DNA from: Melioribacter sp.
Lineage (GTDB): Bacteria > Bacteroidota > Ignavibacteria > Ignavibacteriales > Melioribacteraceae
Reading direction: 5' to 3'
NCBI GenBank assembly: GCA_020723965.1
Contig: DYHW01000007.1
Span: 52,766 to 116,765 of the forward strand
Length of the DNA stretch: 64,000 nucleotides
The translations under genes and the position numbers were made by a program. Positions 25,145-35,043 of the stretch are shown here, one piece after another; the first letter of the stretch is position 1, and each line of letters begins with the position of its first letter. The notes beneath the pieces are model-generated. The model was given only the letters and a program-made list of their open reading frames with translations, made no database searches and was not told the origin of the DNA.

Positions 25145-26208
25145 GATAAAGATAAATTAAACTGGGGCGGATAATCTTTACTGTTAAAATTTATTTTTCC
25201 GTACTTTGCCTCAAAAGCAATTGTGCAAAGATCTTTTTCAATGTATTCTGCGGTGTCTAGCCCGTGCGCAAAATTATGATGAGTAAAAGAAGCAAGAAAA
25301 GTTAATGCGCTTCTACCCACGGCGCTTTCGAACGCTGAAGAAACAACAACTTTTTTATTTTTTTTCTCTGCTTCTTTGATAAGATGAAAAGAAGAAATGA
25401 TCCCGCCTATAATAATTGGCTTTAAAACGATGAAATCGATCTTGCTTTCGTTGATGATTTTTAGCGCGTCATCTATTGTGTGAAGCGATTCATCGGCCGC
25501 CAAAGGAATGGGAGAAAAAGCAGAGAGTTTTAGCAAACAACTTAAATGCCCGCACGGTTCTTCTATGTATTCGATCTTGAATTGCTCAAGACGTTTCAAA
25601 TTCTCAAGAGCATCGTCAATGTTCCACTTTCCATTTGCATCTAAACGGAGTTTTATTTTATCACCGAACTTTTCACGAATCTTATTTATCAGTAAAAAAT
25701 CTTCTTCAAAATTATCTTTTCCTACTTTTAGTTTGAAAGTTCGATAACCATTTACGAATTTTTCTTCAATACGAGATAAAACAGATTCTGTGCTACCCAA
25801 ACCGATAATGGCATTTACTTCAATTACAGTTTTCGGTTCACCAAAGAAATTTCTTATAAAATTTTCATCTCTTTGAATTAGCAAACCGAGCAATGCCTGC
25901 TCAATTCCAAACTGAAGAGAAGGGAACATGTTTAATTCTGAAAGCAGAGCAGTGAGAGTAGAAAGCTCTAATTGGATTGCTGAACCAACTAATTTTTTTT
26001 GAACATCGATTAAGTTCCGTTCAGTTTCATCAATAGTTTCTTTGCTTAATCCGGGAAGAGGAGAGCATTCGCCATAAGAAACATTTCCTATCTCATCAAT
26101 CATCCAAATAATAAAACCTTTTCGTTCGGTTAATGTATGGGTGGAAGTCTGAAATATTTTTTTGAAGTTAAGAACGAAAGGGAAGTATTTACTCTTATTG
26201 ATTATCAT
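25141..26208 (-). CDS. menC: o-succinylbenzoate synthase
   Basis: This 355-residue enolase-superfamily enzyme shows KLKVGKD (the catalytic K-x-K), RLDANGKW, EEPCGHL and AADESLH, the metal-binding Asp/Glu series of the superfamily. MenC dehydrates SHCHC to o-succinylbenzoate in menaquinone synthesis. It is translationally coupled by four-base overlaps with menA upstream and menE downstream. Confidence 0.92.
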   Translation of the reverse strand: MIINKSKYFPFVLNFKKIFQTSTHTLTERKGFIIWMIDEIGNVSYGECSPLPGLSKETIDETERNLIDVQKKLVGSAIQLELSTLTALLSELNMFPSLQFGIEQALLGLLIQRDENFIRNFFGEPKTVIEVNAIIGLGSTESVLSRIEEKFVNGYRTFKLKVGKDNFEEDFLLINKIREKFGDKIKLRLDANGKWNIDDALENLKRLEQFKIEYIEEPCGHLSCLLKLSAFSPIPLAADESLHTIDDALKIINESKIDFIVLKPIIIGGIISSFHLIKEAEKKNKKVVVSSAFESAVGRSALTFLASFTHHNFAHGLDTAEYIEKDLCTIAFEAKYGKINFNSKDYPPQFNLSLS

Positions 26209-27104
26209 AGAAGAATACCAGCCGCAAAGAGCAAGCCGTATAAAGCGGAAAGTTTGGCGGTTAATTCAAGCGTTTTATTGAGTCGCTGTCCGCGCAAAGT
26301 AAAGATCATTTTTATCAGTTTAATCGAAAGTGGAAGCGATAAGAGCGGAAGAAAAATCAAAACGCTTTTTTTGAAGGTAAAATAAACAATAAAAAGTATT
26401 GCGTAAGAAATTATCATAAAGAAAAGATACTGAAAGCGGGTGAACTTCTCGCCAAAAATTACAGCTAAAGTATTTTTTCCGTTGGAGCGGTCTTCTTCGC
26501 GGTCGCGGTAATTATTTACAACTAAAATATTTGTTATGAGCGCTCCAACAGGCACAGATGACCAGAATGCTAATGCAGTAATTTCTCTTGCCTGCAGATA
26601 GTAAGTTCCCACAGTTCCGATAAATCCGAAAAAGATAAAAACGGCAATATCGCCAAGTCCGTTGTATGCAAGTGGAAATGGCCCGGCGGTGTAAGCGATG
26701 CCTGCAACAATCGAAATGACTCCTATCAACAGAATAAAAAAGCCGCCCAGATAGACGAGGTATAAACCAAGTATAAAACTCAAACCGAATGTAAAATATA
26801 TTCCAAGTTTTATCTCTCTTTGCGAGATTATTCCAGATGCAACAGCGCGCTGCGGTCCGACACGGTCTTTTTTATCCGATCCGTGTAGAAAGTCAAAAAG
26901 ATCGTTAATCAAGTTAGTGCCGATTTGAATTAAGACAGCGCAGAGAAGCGCTAAAAAAGCTGCATGCAAATGAAATTTATTATCGTTAATTGCAATTGAA
27001 CTGCCAACAATAACAGGCACAACTGCAGCAAGCAAAGTTTTAGGGCGGCTAGCGAGAATCCAAGCTTCGAATTTTGTTAATGTTTTTATTTCTGATGATA
27101 TCAT
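26205..27104 (-). CDS. menA: 1,4-dihydroxy-2-naphthoate polyprenyltransferase
   Basis: This 299-residue UbiA-family membrane enzyme has about eight to nine helices. The first Asp-rich motif is NDLFDFLHG and the second is NNYRDREEDRSNGK. It attaches the isoprenoid tail to DHNA in the membrane, giving demethylmenaquinone. The gene starts 160 bases after the menB stop. That gap holds a small palindrome (TGACTG-TAG-CAGTCA, near 27139), so this is the only real break in the men operon. Confidence 0.93.
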   Translation of the reverse strand: MISSEIKTLTKFEAWILASRPKTLLAAVVPVIVGSSIAINDNKFHLHAAFLALLCAVLIQIGTNLINDLFDFLHGSDKKDRVGPQRAVASGIISQREIKLGIYFTFGLSFILGLYLVYLGGFFILLIGVISIVAGIAYTAGPFPLAYNGLGDIAVFIFFGFIGTVGTYYLQAREITALAFWSSVPVGALITNILVVNNYRDREEDRSNGKNTLAVIFGEKFTRFQYLFFMIISYAILFIVYFTFKKSVLIFLPLLSLPLSIKLIKMIFTLRGQRLNKTLELTAKLSALYGLLFAAGILL

Positions 27105-27264
27105 AGTTATTCATTACTGTAATTCTGATAAACTCGACCTGACTGTAGCAGTCAAGTCTGTCCCAAATAAGAAGAATTTCGAACAAGAATATTGTATAAA
27201 ATTCCTCTCTCGGTAAATCTGCCTTCAAAGTGGAAGTACTGAGATCGAAATTACAAAGCAGTGT

Positions 27265-28098
27265 TTACGGCACTCTCGGAAATTTAGAAAAATCCGGTTT
27301 ACGTTTTTCGTTATATGCATTCTTTCCTTCTTGCGCTTCTTCGCTCATATAATAAAGAAGAGTTGCATTGCCGGCAAGTTCTTGAATGCCGGCTTGTCCG
27401 TCTAGTTCTGCATTAAAAGCCGATTTAAGCAACCGAATTGCGAGCGGACTTTTTTCTAAAATTTCTTTTGCCCATTGAACGCCTTCGACTTCAAGCTGAT
27501 CAAGCGGAACAACTTTATTTACTAGTCCCATTTCAAGCGCTTCTTTGGCGTTGTATTGACGGCACAGATACCAGATTTCACGCGCCTTCTTCTGCCCGAC
27601 AATTCGCGCAAGATAACTTGAGCCAAATCCGCCGTCGAAACTTCCAACTTTAGGCCCTGTCTGCCCGAATATTGCGTTATCTGCCGCTATCGTTAAATCG
27701 CAAATAACATGCAGCACATGCCCGCCTCCAATTGCATAACCCGCCACAAGAGCAATCACTGGTTTAGGAATGCTGCGGATCTGTTTTTGAACATCAAGAA
27801 TGTTGAGACGCGGAACGCCATCTTTACCAACATAACCTTTATTGCCGCGTATCGATTGATCTCCGCCTGAACAAAAAGAATATTTACCGTCTTTAGCAGG
27901 TCCTTTACCAGTTAACAAAATAACGCCAGTGTTTCCATCTTCGCGTGCATCAGCGAATGCGTCGTAAAGCTCTTGTGTTGTTTCTGGACGGAATGCGTTC
28001 CGCCTCTCAGGGCGGTTAATTGTTATCTTTGCAATCCCGTCCATCTTTTCGTAAATAATATCTGTATATTTTTTTGCTTTTACCCAATTGAAGTTCAT
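27265..28098 (-). CDS. menB: 1,4-dihydroxy-2-naphthoyl-CoA synthase
   Basis: This 277-residue crotonase-fold enzyme has [11 protein letters not shown], the oxyanion-hole region [18 protein letters not shown] and the MenB-typical [14 protein letters not shown] with the catalytic Asp region. The C-terminal [13 protein letters not shown] tail is characteristic. It cyclises o-succinylbenzoyl-CoA. It is coupled by a four-base overlap to menH upstream. Confidence 0.95.
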   Translation of the reverse strand: MNFNWVKAKKYTDIIYEKMDGIAKITINRPERRNAFRPETTQELYDAFADAREDGNTGVILLTGKGPAKDGKYSFCSGGDQSIRGNKGYVGKDGVPRLNILDVQKQIRSIPKPVIALVAGYAIGGGHVLHVICDLTIAADNAIFGQTGPKVGSFDGGFGSSYLARIVGQKKAREIWYLCRQYNAKEALEMGLVNKVVPLDQLEVEGVQWAKEILEKSPLAIRLLKSAFNAELDGQAGIQELAGNATLLYYMSEEAQEGKNAYNEKRKPDFSKFPRVP

Positions 28099-28925
28099 CC
28101 TCTTTCCTTTAAAGATTTCAAAAAAACCACAACAAATTTAGTGAAAAGCTCCGGCTTTTCTAAGTGAACATTATGACCGCACATTGTTATAATTTCATGT
28201 TGTGCATTAGAAAATTTATTTTTCATTGTTTTGTTTAACTGCGTGTATTTTTCATCTAACTCTCCACTAATCAGCAAAACAGGAAATGTTAGAATACCTA
28301 ATTTATTCCAATAACTTGGCATTAAGCCTGTACTAAAAGATAAGAGCGTGTTAGAAAGACCTGTAACACTGTTCTGAACTCTCTGGCTTTTTAATTGTTC
28401 AAAGTTTGGTAGCTGCTTCAAAGATTTGAACAAAGGCGTATCGAACCAAAAATTTATAAAAGATTCTATCCCATCATTTTGGATTTTATCCGCAATTAGC
28501 AGATCGAGTTCAACGCGGTCTTTTTTTTCTGATACTTCTTCTATACCGGCAGTGGCGCTTTCAAAAATAGCAGCAATTATTTTATCAGAATGTTTCACTG
28601 AATACGAAAGAGCGGCGCGTCCTCCCATTGAATAACCGGCTATAACAAATTTTTTGATATTGAGCTGAGTAACAATTGAATCGATTTGATGAACGATTGC
28701 CGAGCACGTATAATATTTTGAGTCTTCGGGCGAATCAGTTTTGCCATGCCCAATTAAATCGATTGCTATCGGCGCATACTCTTCAGGAAATTTATCAAAA
28801 ATGAATTGCCAGTCGTTAGCGCTGCCGGTAAAGCCATGAAGAAAAATTACCGGCGTTTTATTTTGAGCAAGGGCAGTTACATTGAGAAGAAGATTGAATT
28901 CAAGACCATCAATTTTTAGTTTCAT
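28095..28925 (-). CDS. menH: SHCHC synthase (MenH-type alpha/beta hydrolase)
   Basis: This 276-residue alpha/beta hydrolase has [12 protein letters not shown], the nucleophile elbow GYSMGG and the catalytic His in [10 protein letters not shown]. MenH eliminates pyruvate from SEPHCHC. Its start lies inside the end of menD (17-base overlap) and its stop overlaps menB, so it is tightly coupled. The assignment rests on the family plus operon position. Confidence 0.9.
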   Translation of the reverse strand: MKLKIDGLEFNLLLNVTALAQNKTPVIFLHGFTGSANDWQFIFDKFPEEYAPIAIDLIGHGKTDSPEDSKYYTCSAIVHQIDSIVTQLNIKKFVIAGYSMGGRAALSYSVKHSDKIIAAIFESATAGIEEVSEKKDRVELDLLIADKIQNDGIESFINFWFDTPLFKSLKQLPNFEQLKSQRVQNSVTGLSNTLLSFSTGLMPSYWNKLGILTFPVLLISGELDEKYTQLNKTMKNKFSNAQHEIITMCGHNVHLEKPELFTKFVVVFLKSLKERG

Positions 28926-30675
28926 TTATATATGAATCAACTTTGTTTGCGACAGCCTGCCAATATTTTTGTCTTTGCAGTTTTGATTTTTTTGCATCGG
29001 TTTTAATCTCTAGAACAGTAAATTTTTTATTTTTAGGCGAATCTTTAATCTGTTTATGAAATTCATTCCAGCTTTCAACCCGAAAAAAGTTTCCGCCATA
29101 TGCTTCAACTAATTTGGCAAAATCGATATTAAGAGGCATAACAAAATTTTCTCGAAAATATTTTTTGTATTTAGAAATCGGGAGAGATTCAAAAATTCCG
29201 CCGCCATTATTATTGATTAGAATAATTGTCAATGGGATCTTGTATTTTTGCGCAGTATAAAGACCGTTGAGATCATGAAAAAAAGCGAGATCGCCGATTA
29301 AAAGATAAGTCGGTTCCTTCGATGTTTTTGCAATTCCAAGAGCTGTAGAGGTGATTCCGTCAATTCCGCTTGCGCCTCGATTTGTGAAAACATTTATCTG
29401 TTTATTGACTGAGGAAGAAAAAAAATCTGTATCGCGTATTGGAAGCGAGTTTGAAATCATCAATGTTGATTTTTCTGGCAGTCCTTTCAACAATTCGGTT
29501 ATAATTCTTCCTTCAAATAGGAATGGCGCTTCTTCAACAAGTTCATGCTTAATTGTGGAAGCCAATTGATTCGTCTTTTTTAATTGGTCAAGCCATTCGT
29601 TTTTCTTCGCATTATGGTTTTTGGTTATCTTGAGAATAGTATCACAAAACTCAACGGGGCAGATGCTCAAGAATTGTTTTGCGGTAAAAGAAGGATCGTT
29701 TTTGTCGCCAAATTGATTGATCAAAATTTTTTCAGATTTAGATTCCTTAAAAAACTCGAGCAGTATGTTGGAAGTAGGCGCGCCGCCGAACTGAATTATA
29801 AGCTCGGGGTCATAATGTTTTAAAAAATATTTTGAACGAACAAGTGCTGTCAGATTATCAATTACATTTTCTTTTGAATAAGGACCAAACCGGAGAGAAG
29901 AAGCTCCGTCAATGTAAACGGGGTAACCAAATTTCTTGGAAAAAGTAACGAGCCGCTGTAAAAAATATTTTTCATAATTATTATATCCCAAAATAATAAG
30001 CCCGCGCTCGGTTCTTGTAAACTTCTTTGAAAGCAGTTCGAAGTTTATTTTTGCCTGCTTTCGCGGTTCTAATTCGAATGATGAATTAGAAAACACTTTT
30101 TCGATCGTGCCAACATCAATTTTATCTGTAAAGCTTTTCGGTTCAAATGGTTTTTCGAACGGAAAGTTTATATGTACCGGACCTCTATCGGAAATACAGG
30201 AATATCGGAAAGCCGTTTCGGCTAATTTCTTTACAGACGAAAGCTTTTTTATTGCGGGAAGTCCGGGATCAGAAAAAAACCGGATATGATTTTTAAAAAT
30301 ATTATGCTGATTTATAGTTTGGTTAGCGCCTCTTGTGCGAAGAGCGGGGGGGCGGTCTGCTGTGCAAACAATTAAAGGCACACGTTGGTAGTATGCTTCG
30401 ATTATTGCCGGATATAATTCCGCTACAGCGGTTCCGGAAGTTGTTACAATTACAACGGGCGAATTATTTTTTTTTGCAAGACCCAAAGCAAAAAAAGCAG
30501 ACGATCTTTCGTCTACTACAGCGTAAGTCTTAAAGTTTTTATTTGATGCAAATGCTAAAGTGAGCGGCGTGCTTCTTGAACCGGGAGAAATGCATACGTG
30601 CCGAACGCCAAGTTCAAAAAGACGCTGAGCAAAAACATCGCACCAAACAATATTACGGTTAACAGATAGTTTCAT
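28909..30675 (-). CDS. menD: SEPHCHC synthase
   Basis: This 588-residue thiamine-diphosphate enzyme opens with a VRHVCISPGSRSTPLTLAF segment, which is the MenD hallmark. A TSGTAVAELYPAIIEA segment carries the catalytic Glu region, and the cofactor motif is GDLAFFHDLNGL to NNNGGGIFESLP. It joins 2-oxoglutarate-derived succinyl-semialdehyde to isochorismate. The start overlaps the menF stop by four bases. Confidence 0.96.
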   Translation of the reverse strand: MKLSVNRNIVWCDVFAQRLFELGVRHVCISPGSRSTPLTLAFASNKNFKTYAVVDERSSAFFALGLAKKNNSPVVIVTTSGTAVAELYPAIIEAYYQRVPLIVCTADRPPALRTRGANQTINQHNIFKNHIRFFSDPGLPAIKKLSSVKKLAETAFRYSCISDRGPVHINFPFEKPFEPKSFTDKIDVGTIEKVFSNSSFELEPRKQAKINFELLSKKFTRTERGLIILGYNNYEKYFLQRLVTFSKKFGYPVYIDGASSLRFGPYSKENVIDNLTALVRSKYFLKHYDPELIIQFGGAPTSNILLEFFKESKSEKILINQFGDKNDPSFTAKQFLSICPVEFCDTILKITKNHNAKKNEWLDQLKKTNQLASTIKHELVEEAPFLFEGRIITELLKGLPEKSTLMISNSLPIRDTDFFSSSVNKQINVFTNRGASGIDGITSTALGIAKTSKEPTYLLIGDLAFFHDLNGLYTAQKYKIPLTIILINNNGGGIFESLPISKYKKYFRENFVMPLNIDFAKLVEAYGGNFFRVESWNEFHKQIKDSPKNKKFTVLEIKTDAKKSKLQRQKYWQAVANKVDSYINETKN

Positions 30676-32054
30676 TCGAAAAGAGAGATAATGGGTTTAA
30701 GTTTTAGTATTGTTTCATAGTATTCAGAAAGAGGATCTGACCCTTCAACAATTCCGCAACCGGCATAAGCGCGTAAAGTTTTTCCACGCAGCATAGCAGA
30801 ACGAATTCCAACTGCAAAATTGCCGTTTTCTTCTTCATCGAACCAGCCAATTACACCAGCGTACAATCCGCGGTCAAAATCTTCGTTATGCTCAATGAAA
30901 CTAAACGCTTCGTTAGTCGGAAAGCCGCAGACTGCGGGAGTGGGATGAAGAACCTTGATTAAATTAAAAATAGAAGTTCCTTTTTTAATAATAGCTTTCA
31001 TCGGAAGCCACAAATGCTGAATGTTGCTAAGTTTTTTTACTTTCAGAAAATCGTTGTACTCAATTTTTTCTGAAACTTCATCAAGCCGTTTCAGTATATA
31101 ATTAAATACGCTCCGATGCTCGTTAAGATTTTTTTCACTGTTCAGAAGCTGAGTCTCCAAAATCGAATCGGTTTCAAGATCAGTTCCACGGGCAATAGAA
31201 CCTGCCACAGCTTCCGTTGCTAAAATAAGGTTTTTAATGGTAAATAAATTTTCCGGCGTTGACCCAAAGAAAATCGATTCGTTCTGCTTAAAGGCAAAAG
31301 TTGTGCAGTCATTATAATTTTTTTGAAGAGCGGGCATGATGAATGAAAAATCAGGGGGCTTTTCAAATTCTATTTCAGCAATACGCGCAAGCACAACTTT
31401 TTCAAATTTACCATCGCTAATATTTTTAAGAGCCGCATTCACTTTTTTATTCCAAGCGTCGTAATCATTCTCTATAGCATTATTCTTCTTTAATTTTATT
31501 TTATGTTTTTTCACAGGAAAGTAGTTCCGCGTTTCGTAAATCATTTTCTCAATCTGTTCGAGAAATATTTTGTCTAATCGGTTAACAAAAGAATTTATAA
31601 CTGTAAAAGTTCCTTCTTCATTTTGTACAAGCATTATTTTGGGAATAAACCATTTGGAATATTGAAAATCGTTCCACTCTTTTTCTTTTTTATCATTTTG
31701 GAACTTTATTCCTCCGACAAAAAGCGGGAAGGCGAAATTTTTTTTAAGTTTTTTATCAGAAATGATTCGGGCATATATTTTATTCAACTCTTCTTTTAAC
31801 TGCTCAGGGTCTAGGTATTTATCAGAAGATAAAGAAAGAAGCTCGTCGAAAGCAATAAAAGAAAAATTCTTTGAAGGATTGCTCCAATAAAAAAAATTTG
31901 TAATGCCGCTTTGAACATGATCTAAAAGTTTGTAAAGATCGCAGTGGTCTATTCTAGCTATCTGTTGTACAATAGAGGTTACATTACCAGCGTTTTGCTC
32001 TAGTCCATTATTGATATGTTCTTTATTAAAAATCAAAGGTGGAGTTAAATTCAT
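30672..32054 (-). CDS. menF: isochorismate synthase
   Basis: This 460-residue chorismate-binding enzyme has the conserved C-terminal catalytic domain: KVVLARIAEIEF, EAVAGSIARG, ILHPTPAVCGFP and AGCGIVEGSDPLSEY. It converts chorismate to isochorismate, the first menaquinone step. As first gene of the men operon, its promoter should lie in the 272 bases shared with the divergent marR-type gene, which suggests that the regulator may control it. Confidence 0.93.
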   Translation of the reverse strand: MNLTPPLIFNKEHINNGLEQNAGNVTSIVQQIARIDHCDLYKLLDHVQSGITNFFYWSNPSKNFSFIAFDELLSLSSDKYLDPEQLKEELNKIYARIISDKKLKKNFAFPLFVGGIKFQNDKKEKEWNDFQYSKWFIPKIMLVQNEEGTFTVINSFVNRLDKIFLEQIEKMIYETRNYFPVKKHKIKLKKNNAIENDYDAWNKKVNAALKNISDGKFEKVVLARIAEIEFEKPPDFSFIMPALQKNYNDCTTFAFKQNESIFFGSTPENLFTIKNLILATEAVAGSIARGTDLETDSILETQLLNSEKNLNEHRSVFNYILKRLDEVSEKIEYNDFLKVKKLSNIQHLWLPMKAIIKKGTSIFNLIKVLHPTPAVCGFPTNEAFSFIEHNEDFDRGLYAGVIGWFDEEENGNFAVGIRSAMLRGKTLRAYAGCGIVEGSDPLSEYYETILKLKPIISLFE

Positions 32055-32326
32055 TGTTAATGCAGTAGATAATATAAATCATCTCTCTAAAGTTTCAAAC
32101 TATTAGGGCAGTAAATCTAATGTTGTTTTTGTAATTAGAAAAGATTTTTGATTACACAAAATTAGAAGTAAAAAAGCTTTTTTTTATATCTGAAAAGAGC
32201 TATTTTTTGCGCGAGAGTTATTTAAGTTATTAAAACATTCATTAAAACAGTAAATATTCTCATCGAGCAAATCGGGGGAAATTGAAAGTTTAACAGAAGT
32301 TTAATAACTAATTAGAAGGAGCAAAG
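32055..32326. promoter_or_regulatory. divergent control region, menF / marR-type gene
   Basis: This A+T-rich spacer lies between the divergent genes. Two direct AAGTTTAA words (around 32287 and 32298) lie just before the marR start and may be operator sites. No clear -35/-10 pair was recognised. A MarR-type gene reading away from menF commonly regulates the shared region, but this is inference. Confidence 0.35.
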
Positions 32327-32749
32327 ATGAGCGACAAGAAGCAAATGGCACTTGATTTATGGGAGAAATTTTCGAAAGCTCATGATAAAGTCCGCAGAGT
32401 GCAAGCAAGACAAATGTTTGAGCAAGGGCTTACCGCCCCGCAATTTGGAGTTCTTGACATATTAAACAAAACCGGCTCTGTTCCGTTAAAAAAAATAAGT
32501 GAAGAGATGATGGTAACCGGCGCGAACATAACTTGCGTTGTAGATAATCTCGAAAAGGAAGGGCTCGTTAAAAGAGTTCATTCGAAAGAAGACCGAAGAG
32601 TTATTTTTGCAGAGCTTACAAAGGACGGTAAAGCTAAGATCGATTCAATTTTACCGGCTTATATTGAAAATATAACGAATCTTCTATCAGCTTTGAGCGA
32701 TAACGAACAAAAAGAATTGTTGAAAATACTCGGGAAACTTCAACCATAA
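32327..32749 (+). CDS. MarR-family transcriptional regulator
   Basis: This 140-residue winged-helix protein has the core PLKKISEEMMVTGANITCVVDNLEKEGLV as recognition helix, followed by the wing KEDRRVIFAELTKDGK. The ATG has a strong AGAAGGAG ribosome binding site. It is divergent from menF and overlaps the end of prmA by 10 bases on the opposite strand. MarR proteins usually respond to phenolic ligands or oxidative signals. A link to the men operon is possible but unproven. Confidence 0.9.
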   Translation: MSDKKQMALDLWEKFSKAHDKVRRVQARQMFEQGLTAPQFGVLDILNKTGSVPLKKISEEMMVTGANITCVVDNLEKEGLVKRVHSKEDRRVIFAELTKDGKAKIDSILPAYIENITNLLSALSDNEQKELLKILGKLQP

Positions 32750-33600
32750 TTTGGTTTTATTTTGAACGCTATTGCTATCCATTCATCTGTTTCAGATCTA
32801 TCAATGGACTCGAACCCAACTTCTGAATAGCTTTTAACGATGTCGTTTTCGTCAATAGTTAAGAGACCGGAAAGAATTAAAATGCCGGTCTCTTTAATTT
32901 TTTGCCGGATAAATCTGCCAATTTCAAGAAGAATGTGTTTGTTTATATTAGCAACGACTAGATCAAAATCTTTTTCTTCGATCTGCTGAATCTCTACAAG
33001 CCGAATTTCAACTTTACCTTCAAGATTATTTGCTTTCACATTCTCGTTTCCGTTTAACAAACACCATTCGTCATTGTCAATTCCTAATGCAGAGGAAGCG
33101 CCAAGCATTACAGAGGAAATAGCAAGCACGCCTGAGCCCGAGCCAACATCTAAAACTTTTTCATTTCCTTTCAAATATTTTTCGATAAACCGCAAAGCAA
33201 GTTTTGTAGTTGCGTGTTCTCCTGTGCCAAAGGACATTTTCGGATCGATGGTTATTATGATTTGGTTTGGCTTTGGTTTGTAATTCTTAAATGACGGTTT
33301 CAAAACAAGCCGGTCTGAAACTTCAATTACGCGCACATTTTTTTCGTATTCTTCGTTCCAATTCTTATCTTCTAGAATTTCTTCTTCAATTTGAAAGTCT
33401 TCGATCAGATTCTGATTTAGCATTTCTAAAAGTATCTTTTCAATATCGCTTATATGAATTTTCTTTGATTCTTCTGTAAAAACAATTAAGCCGTCATCAG
33501 TTTCGTTAATGCCTTCAATATCGAGCTGCCAAAGCAAGCCGCTTGTAAGCTCTGTAACTAAAGGTTTTGTTGTAATGATATGCTTTTTAAAATTTTTCAT
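32740..33600 (-). CDS. prmA: ribosomal protein L11 methyltransferase
   Basis: This protein of about 286 residues has the PrmA N-terminal domain and an SAM-binding domain with DPKMSFGTGEHATTKL, VLDVGSGSGVLAI and VANINKHIL (the NxxxxxL catalytic-loop region). It methylates ribosomal protein L11. The ATG at 33600 is preferred over the GTG at 33633, which overlaps the end of the PBP4 homologue. The two genes are then seven bases apart and probably co-transcribed. Confidence 0.93.
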   Translation of the reverse strand: MKNFKKHIITTKPLVTELTSGLLWQLDIEGINETDDGLIVFTEESKKIHISDIEKILLEMLNQNLIEDFQIEEEILEDKNWNEEYEKNVRVIEVSDRLVLKPSFKNYKPKPNQIIITIDPKMSFGTGEHATTKLALRFIEKYLKGNEKVLDVGSGSGVLAISSVMLGASSALGIDNDEWCLLNGNENVKANNLEGKVEIRLVEIQQIEEKDFDLVVANINKHILLEIGRFIRQKIKETGILILSGLLTIDENDIVKSYSEVGFESIDRSETDEWIAIAFKIKPNYG

Positions 33601-33607
33601 TTTTTTG

Positions 33608-35026
33608 TTAGTTGGTTTCAAAAATGATTTCACAAATTTTGTCTTGGATGCTGCGGGCTTCAGACGCGCTTCTTACATAATTCTGAATAAGAATTGAAAA
33701 AGCGATTATATGACTATTCTTAGAACGAATATATCCGGATAGTGTGCTAACGCCGCGCAGAGATCCTGTTTTTGCGTGCACACGTTTGTATCCGCTGCTC
33801 TTTTTCATTCTGTCGCTCAATGTGCCGTCAAATCCGGAAATAGGAAATGAGTTAAATAGTTTTATAAATATTTCGGGCTGGCTGAAGTAAAAATATTTTA
33901 GCGCTTCAGTTAGCAATTCTGCAGAAAGAAGATTGTAAAACGAAAGCCCCGAACCATCAGCAATTGTGTAGTTGTGTGGATTGAGACCGATAAGAGTGAT
34001 GAGACTATCAACAAGCGCAATACCTTTTTTTGCAGTTGCTGGTTTATCAGCAAAGTTTAAGGCGAGCGTTCGCAAAAGCATTTCGGCGCTTAGATTATCG
34101 CTTGTTTTGTTCGTGTTCATTATTACCGGTTCAATGTTCCGTTCTAATGAAAATATACTTTCTGCATCGCTTTTGAGAGTAAGCGTATCAACAATTCCCT
34201 TGAAAGAAATTCCGTTCCGCTCAAAACTTTCTTTCATCAAATTCAGGAAATAAAAAGTTGGATTAAAAACATTAAGAGTAGTAGTAATCGGTTGATCTGC
34301 TTTTGGGAAGTTTCCTTTTACAATGATAGAATTGCTTCGGTTAATCCAATCGCGTGTAATTGTTAGAGTTGATTTCCCACTTTCAGTTGTAACGGATCTG
34401 TTTATAATTTGGAAATAATTTGTATAAGGCGTTAGTTTAATTTTAGCGGGGCTGCCTACGTTACTTGGTTCACAAGTAATGCTAATGCTGTTATCGTTAA
34501 TATTAAGCGGAGAAAGATAAACAGCGAAAGGTGAAGGATTGTCGTCCCACATCCATCCTTCGCCCCAATACAATGAATCCATTACAGAAACATCTGCATA
34601 CAAATTGCCGCGGATCTGTTTTATGCCATAATTTTTTATTTCACTCACAAGCGAATCCAAATCGTTTAGTGAAAAATCCGGATCAAACCCGCCTGTAACA
34701 TATAGATCACCTAAGCAGATGGAATCTTCTACTTCACCGGTATGATAAACTGAAGTTCTGAAATTATAGTTTGACCCAAGGAAAAGATATGCTGCGGCAG
34801 TTGTAAAGATTTTTAATGTCGAAGCCGGCCGCATTAAAAGCTTTTCATTGCGTTGGTAAAGCTGCTTGTTCGCGGTCAGATCGTAAATAGAAATTGTTGC
34901 TTGAGATGACCTGAAATAATCTGAAACAAAAATACTATCTATTCTTTGTTGGAGGAGATCTGCTTCTTGTGCAAAGAAATGAGTTTGAAGGAAAAAAAAT
35001 AAACCAATGATGATTTTATGCTTCAT
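33608..35026 (-). CDS. dacB: D-alanyl-D-alanine carboxypeptidase/endopeptidase (PBP4 type)
   Basis: This 472-residue S13-family penicillin-binding protein has a Sec signal peptide ending near HFFAQ. The three active-site motifs are S-x-x-K in RPASTLKIF, S-x-N-like in DGSGLSFYN and KTG in AKTGSLRG. It trims or cuts peptide cross-links of peptidoglycan in the periplasm. It lies 17 bases downstream of the TatD-fusion gene and seven bases before prmA, making a mixed housekeeping operon. Confidence 0.93.
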   Translation of the reverse strand: MKHKIIIGLFFFLQTHFFAQEADLLQQRIDSIFVSDYFRSSQATISIYDLTANKQLYQRNEKLLMRPASTLKIFTTAAAYLFLGSNYNFRTSVYHTGEVEDSICLGDLYVTGGFDPDFSLNDLDSLVSEIKNYGIKQIRGNLYADVSVMDSLYWGEGWMWDDNPSPFAVYLSPLNINDNSISITCEPSNVGSPAKIKLTPYTNYFQIINRSVTTESGKSTLTITRDWINRSNSIIVKGNFPKADQPITTTLNVFNPTFYFLNLMKESFERNGISFKGIVDTLTLKSDAESIFSLERNIEPVIMNTNKTSDNLSAEMLLRTLALNFADKPATAKKGIALVDSLITLIGLNPHNYTIADGSGLSFYNLLSAELLTEALKYFYFSQPEIFIKLFNSFPISGFDGTLSDRMKKSSGYKRVHAKTGSLRGVSTLSGYIRSKNSHIIAFSILIQNYVRSASEARSIQDKICEIIFETN

Positions 35027-35043
35027 TAGATTTTTCGATTATT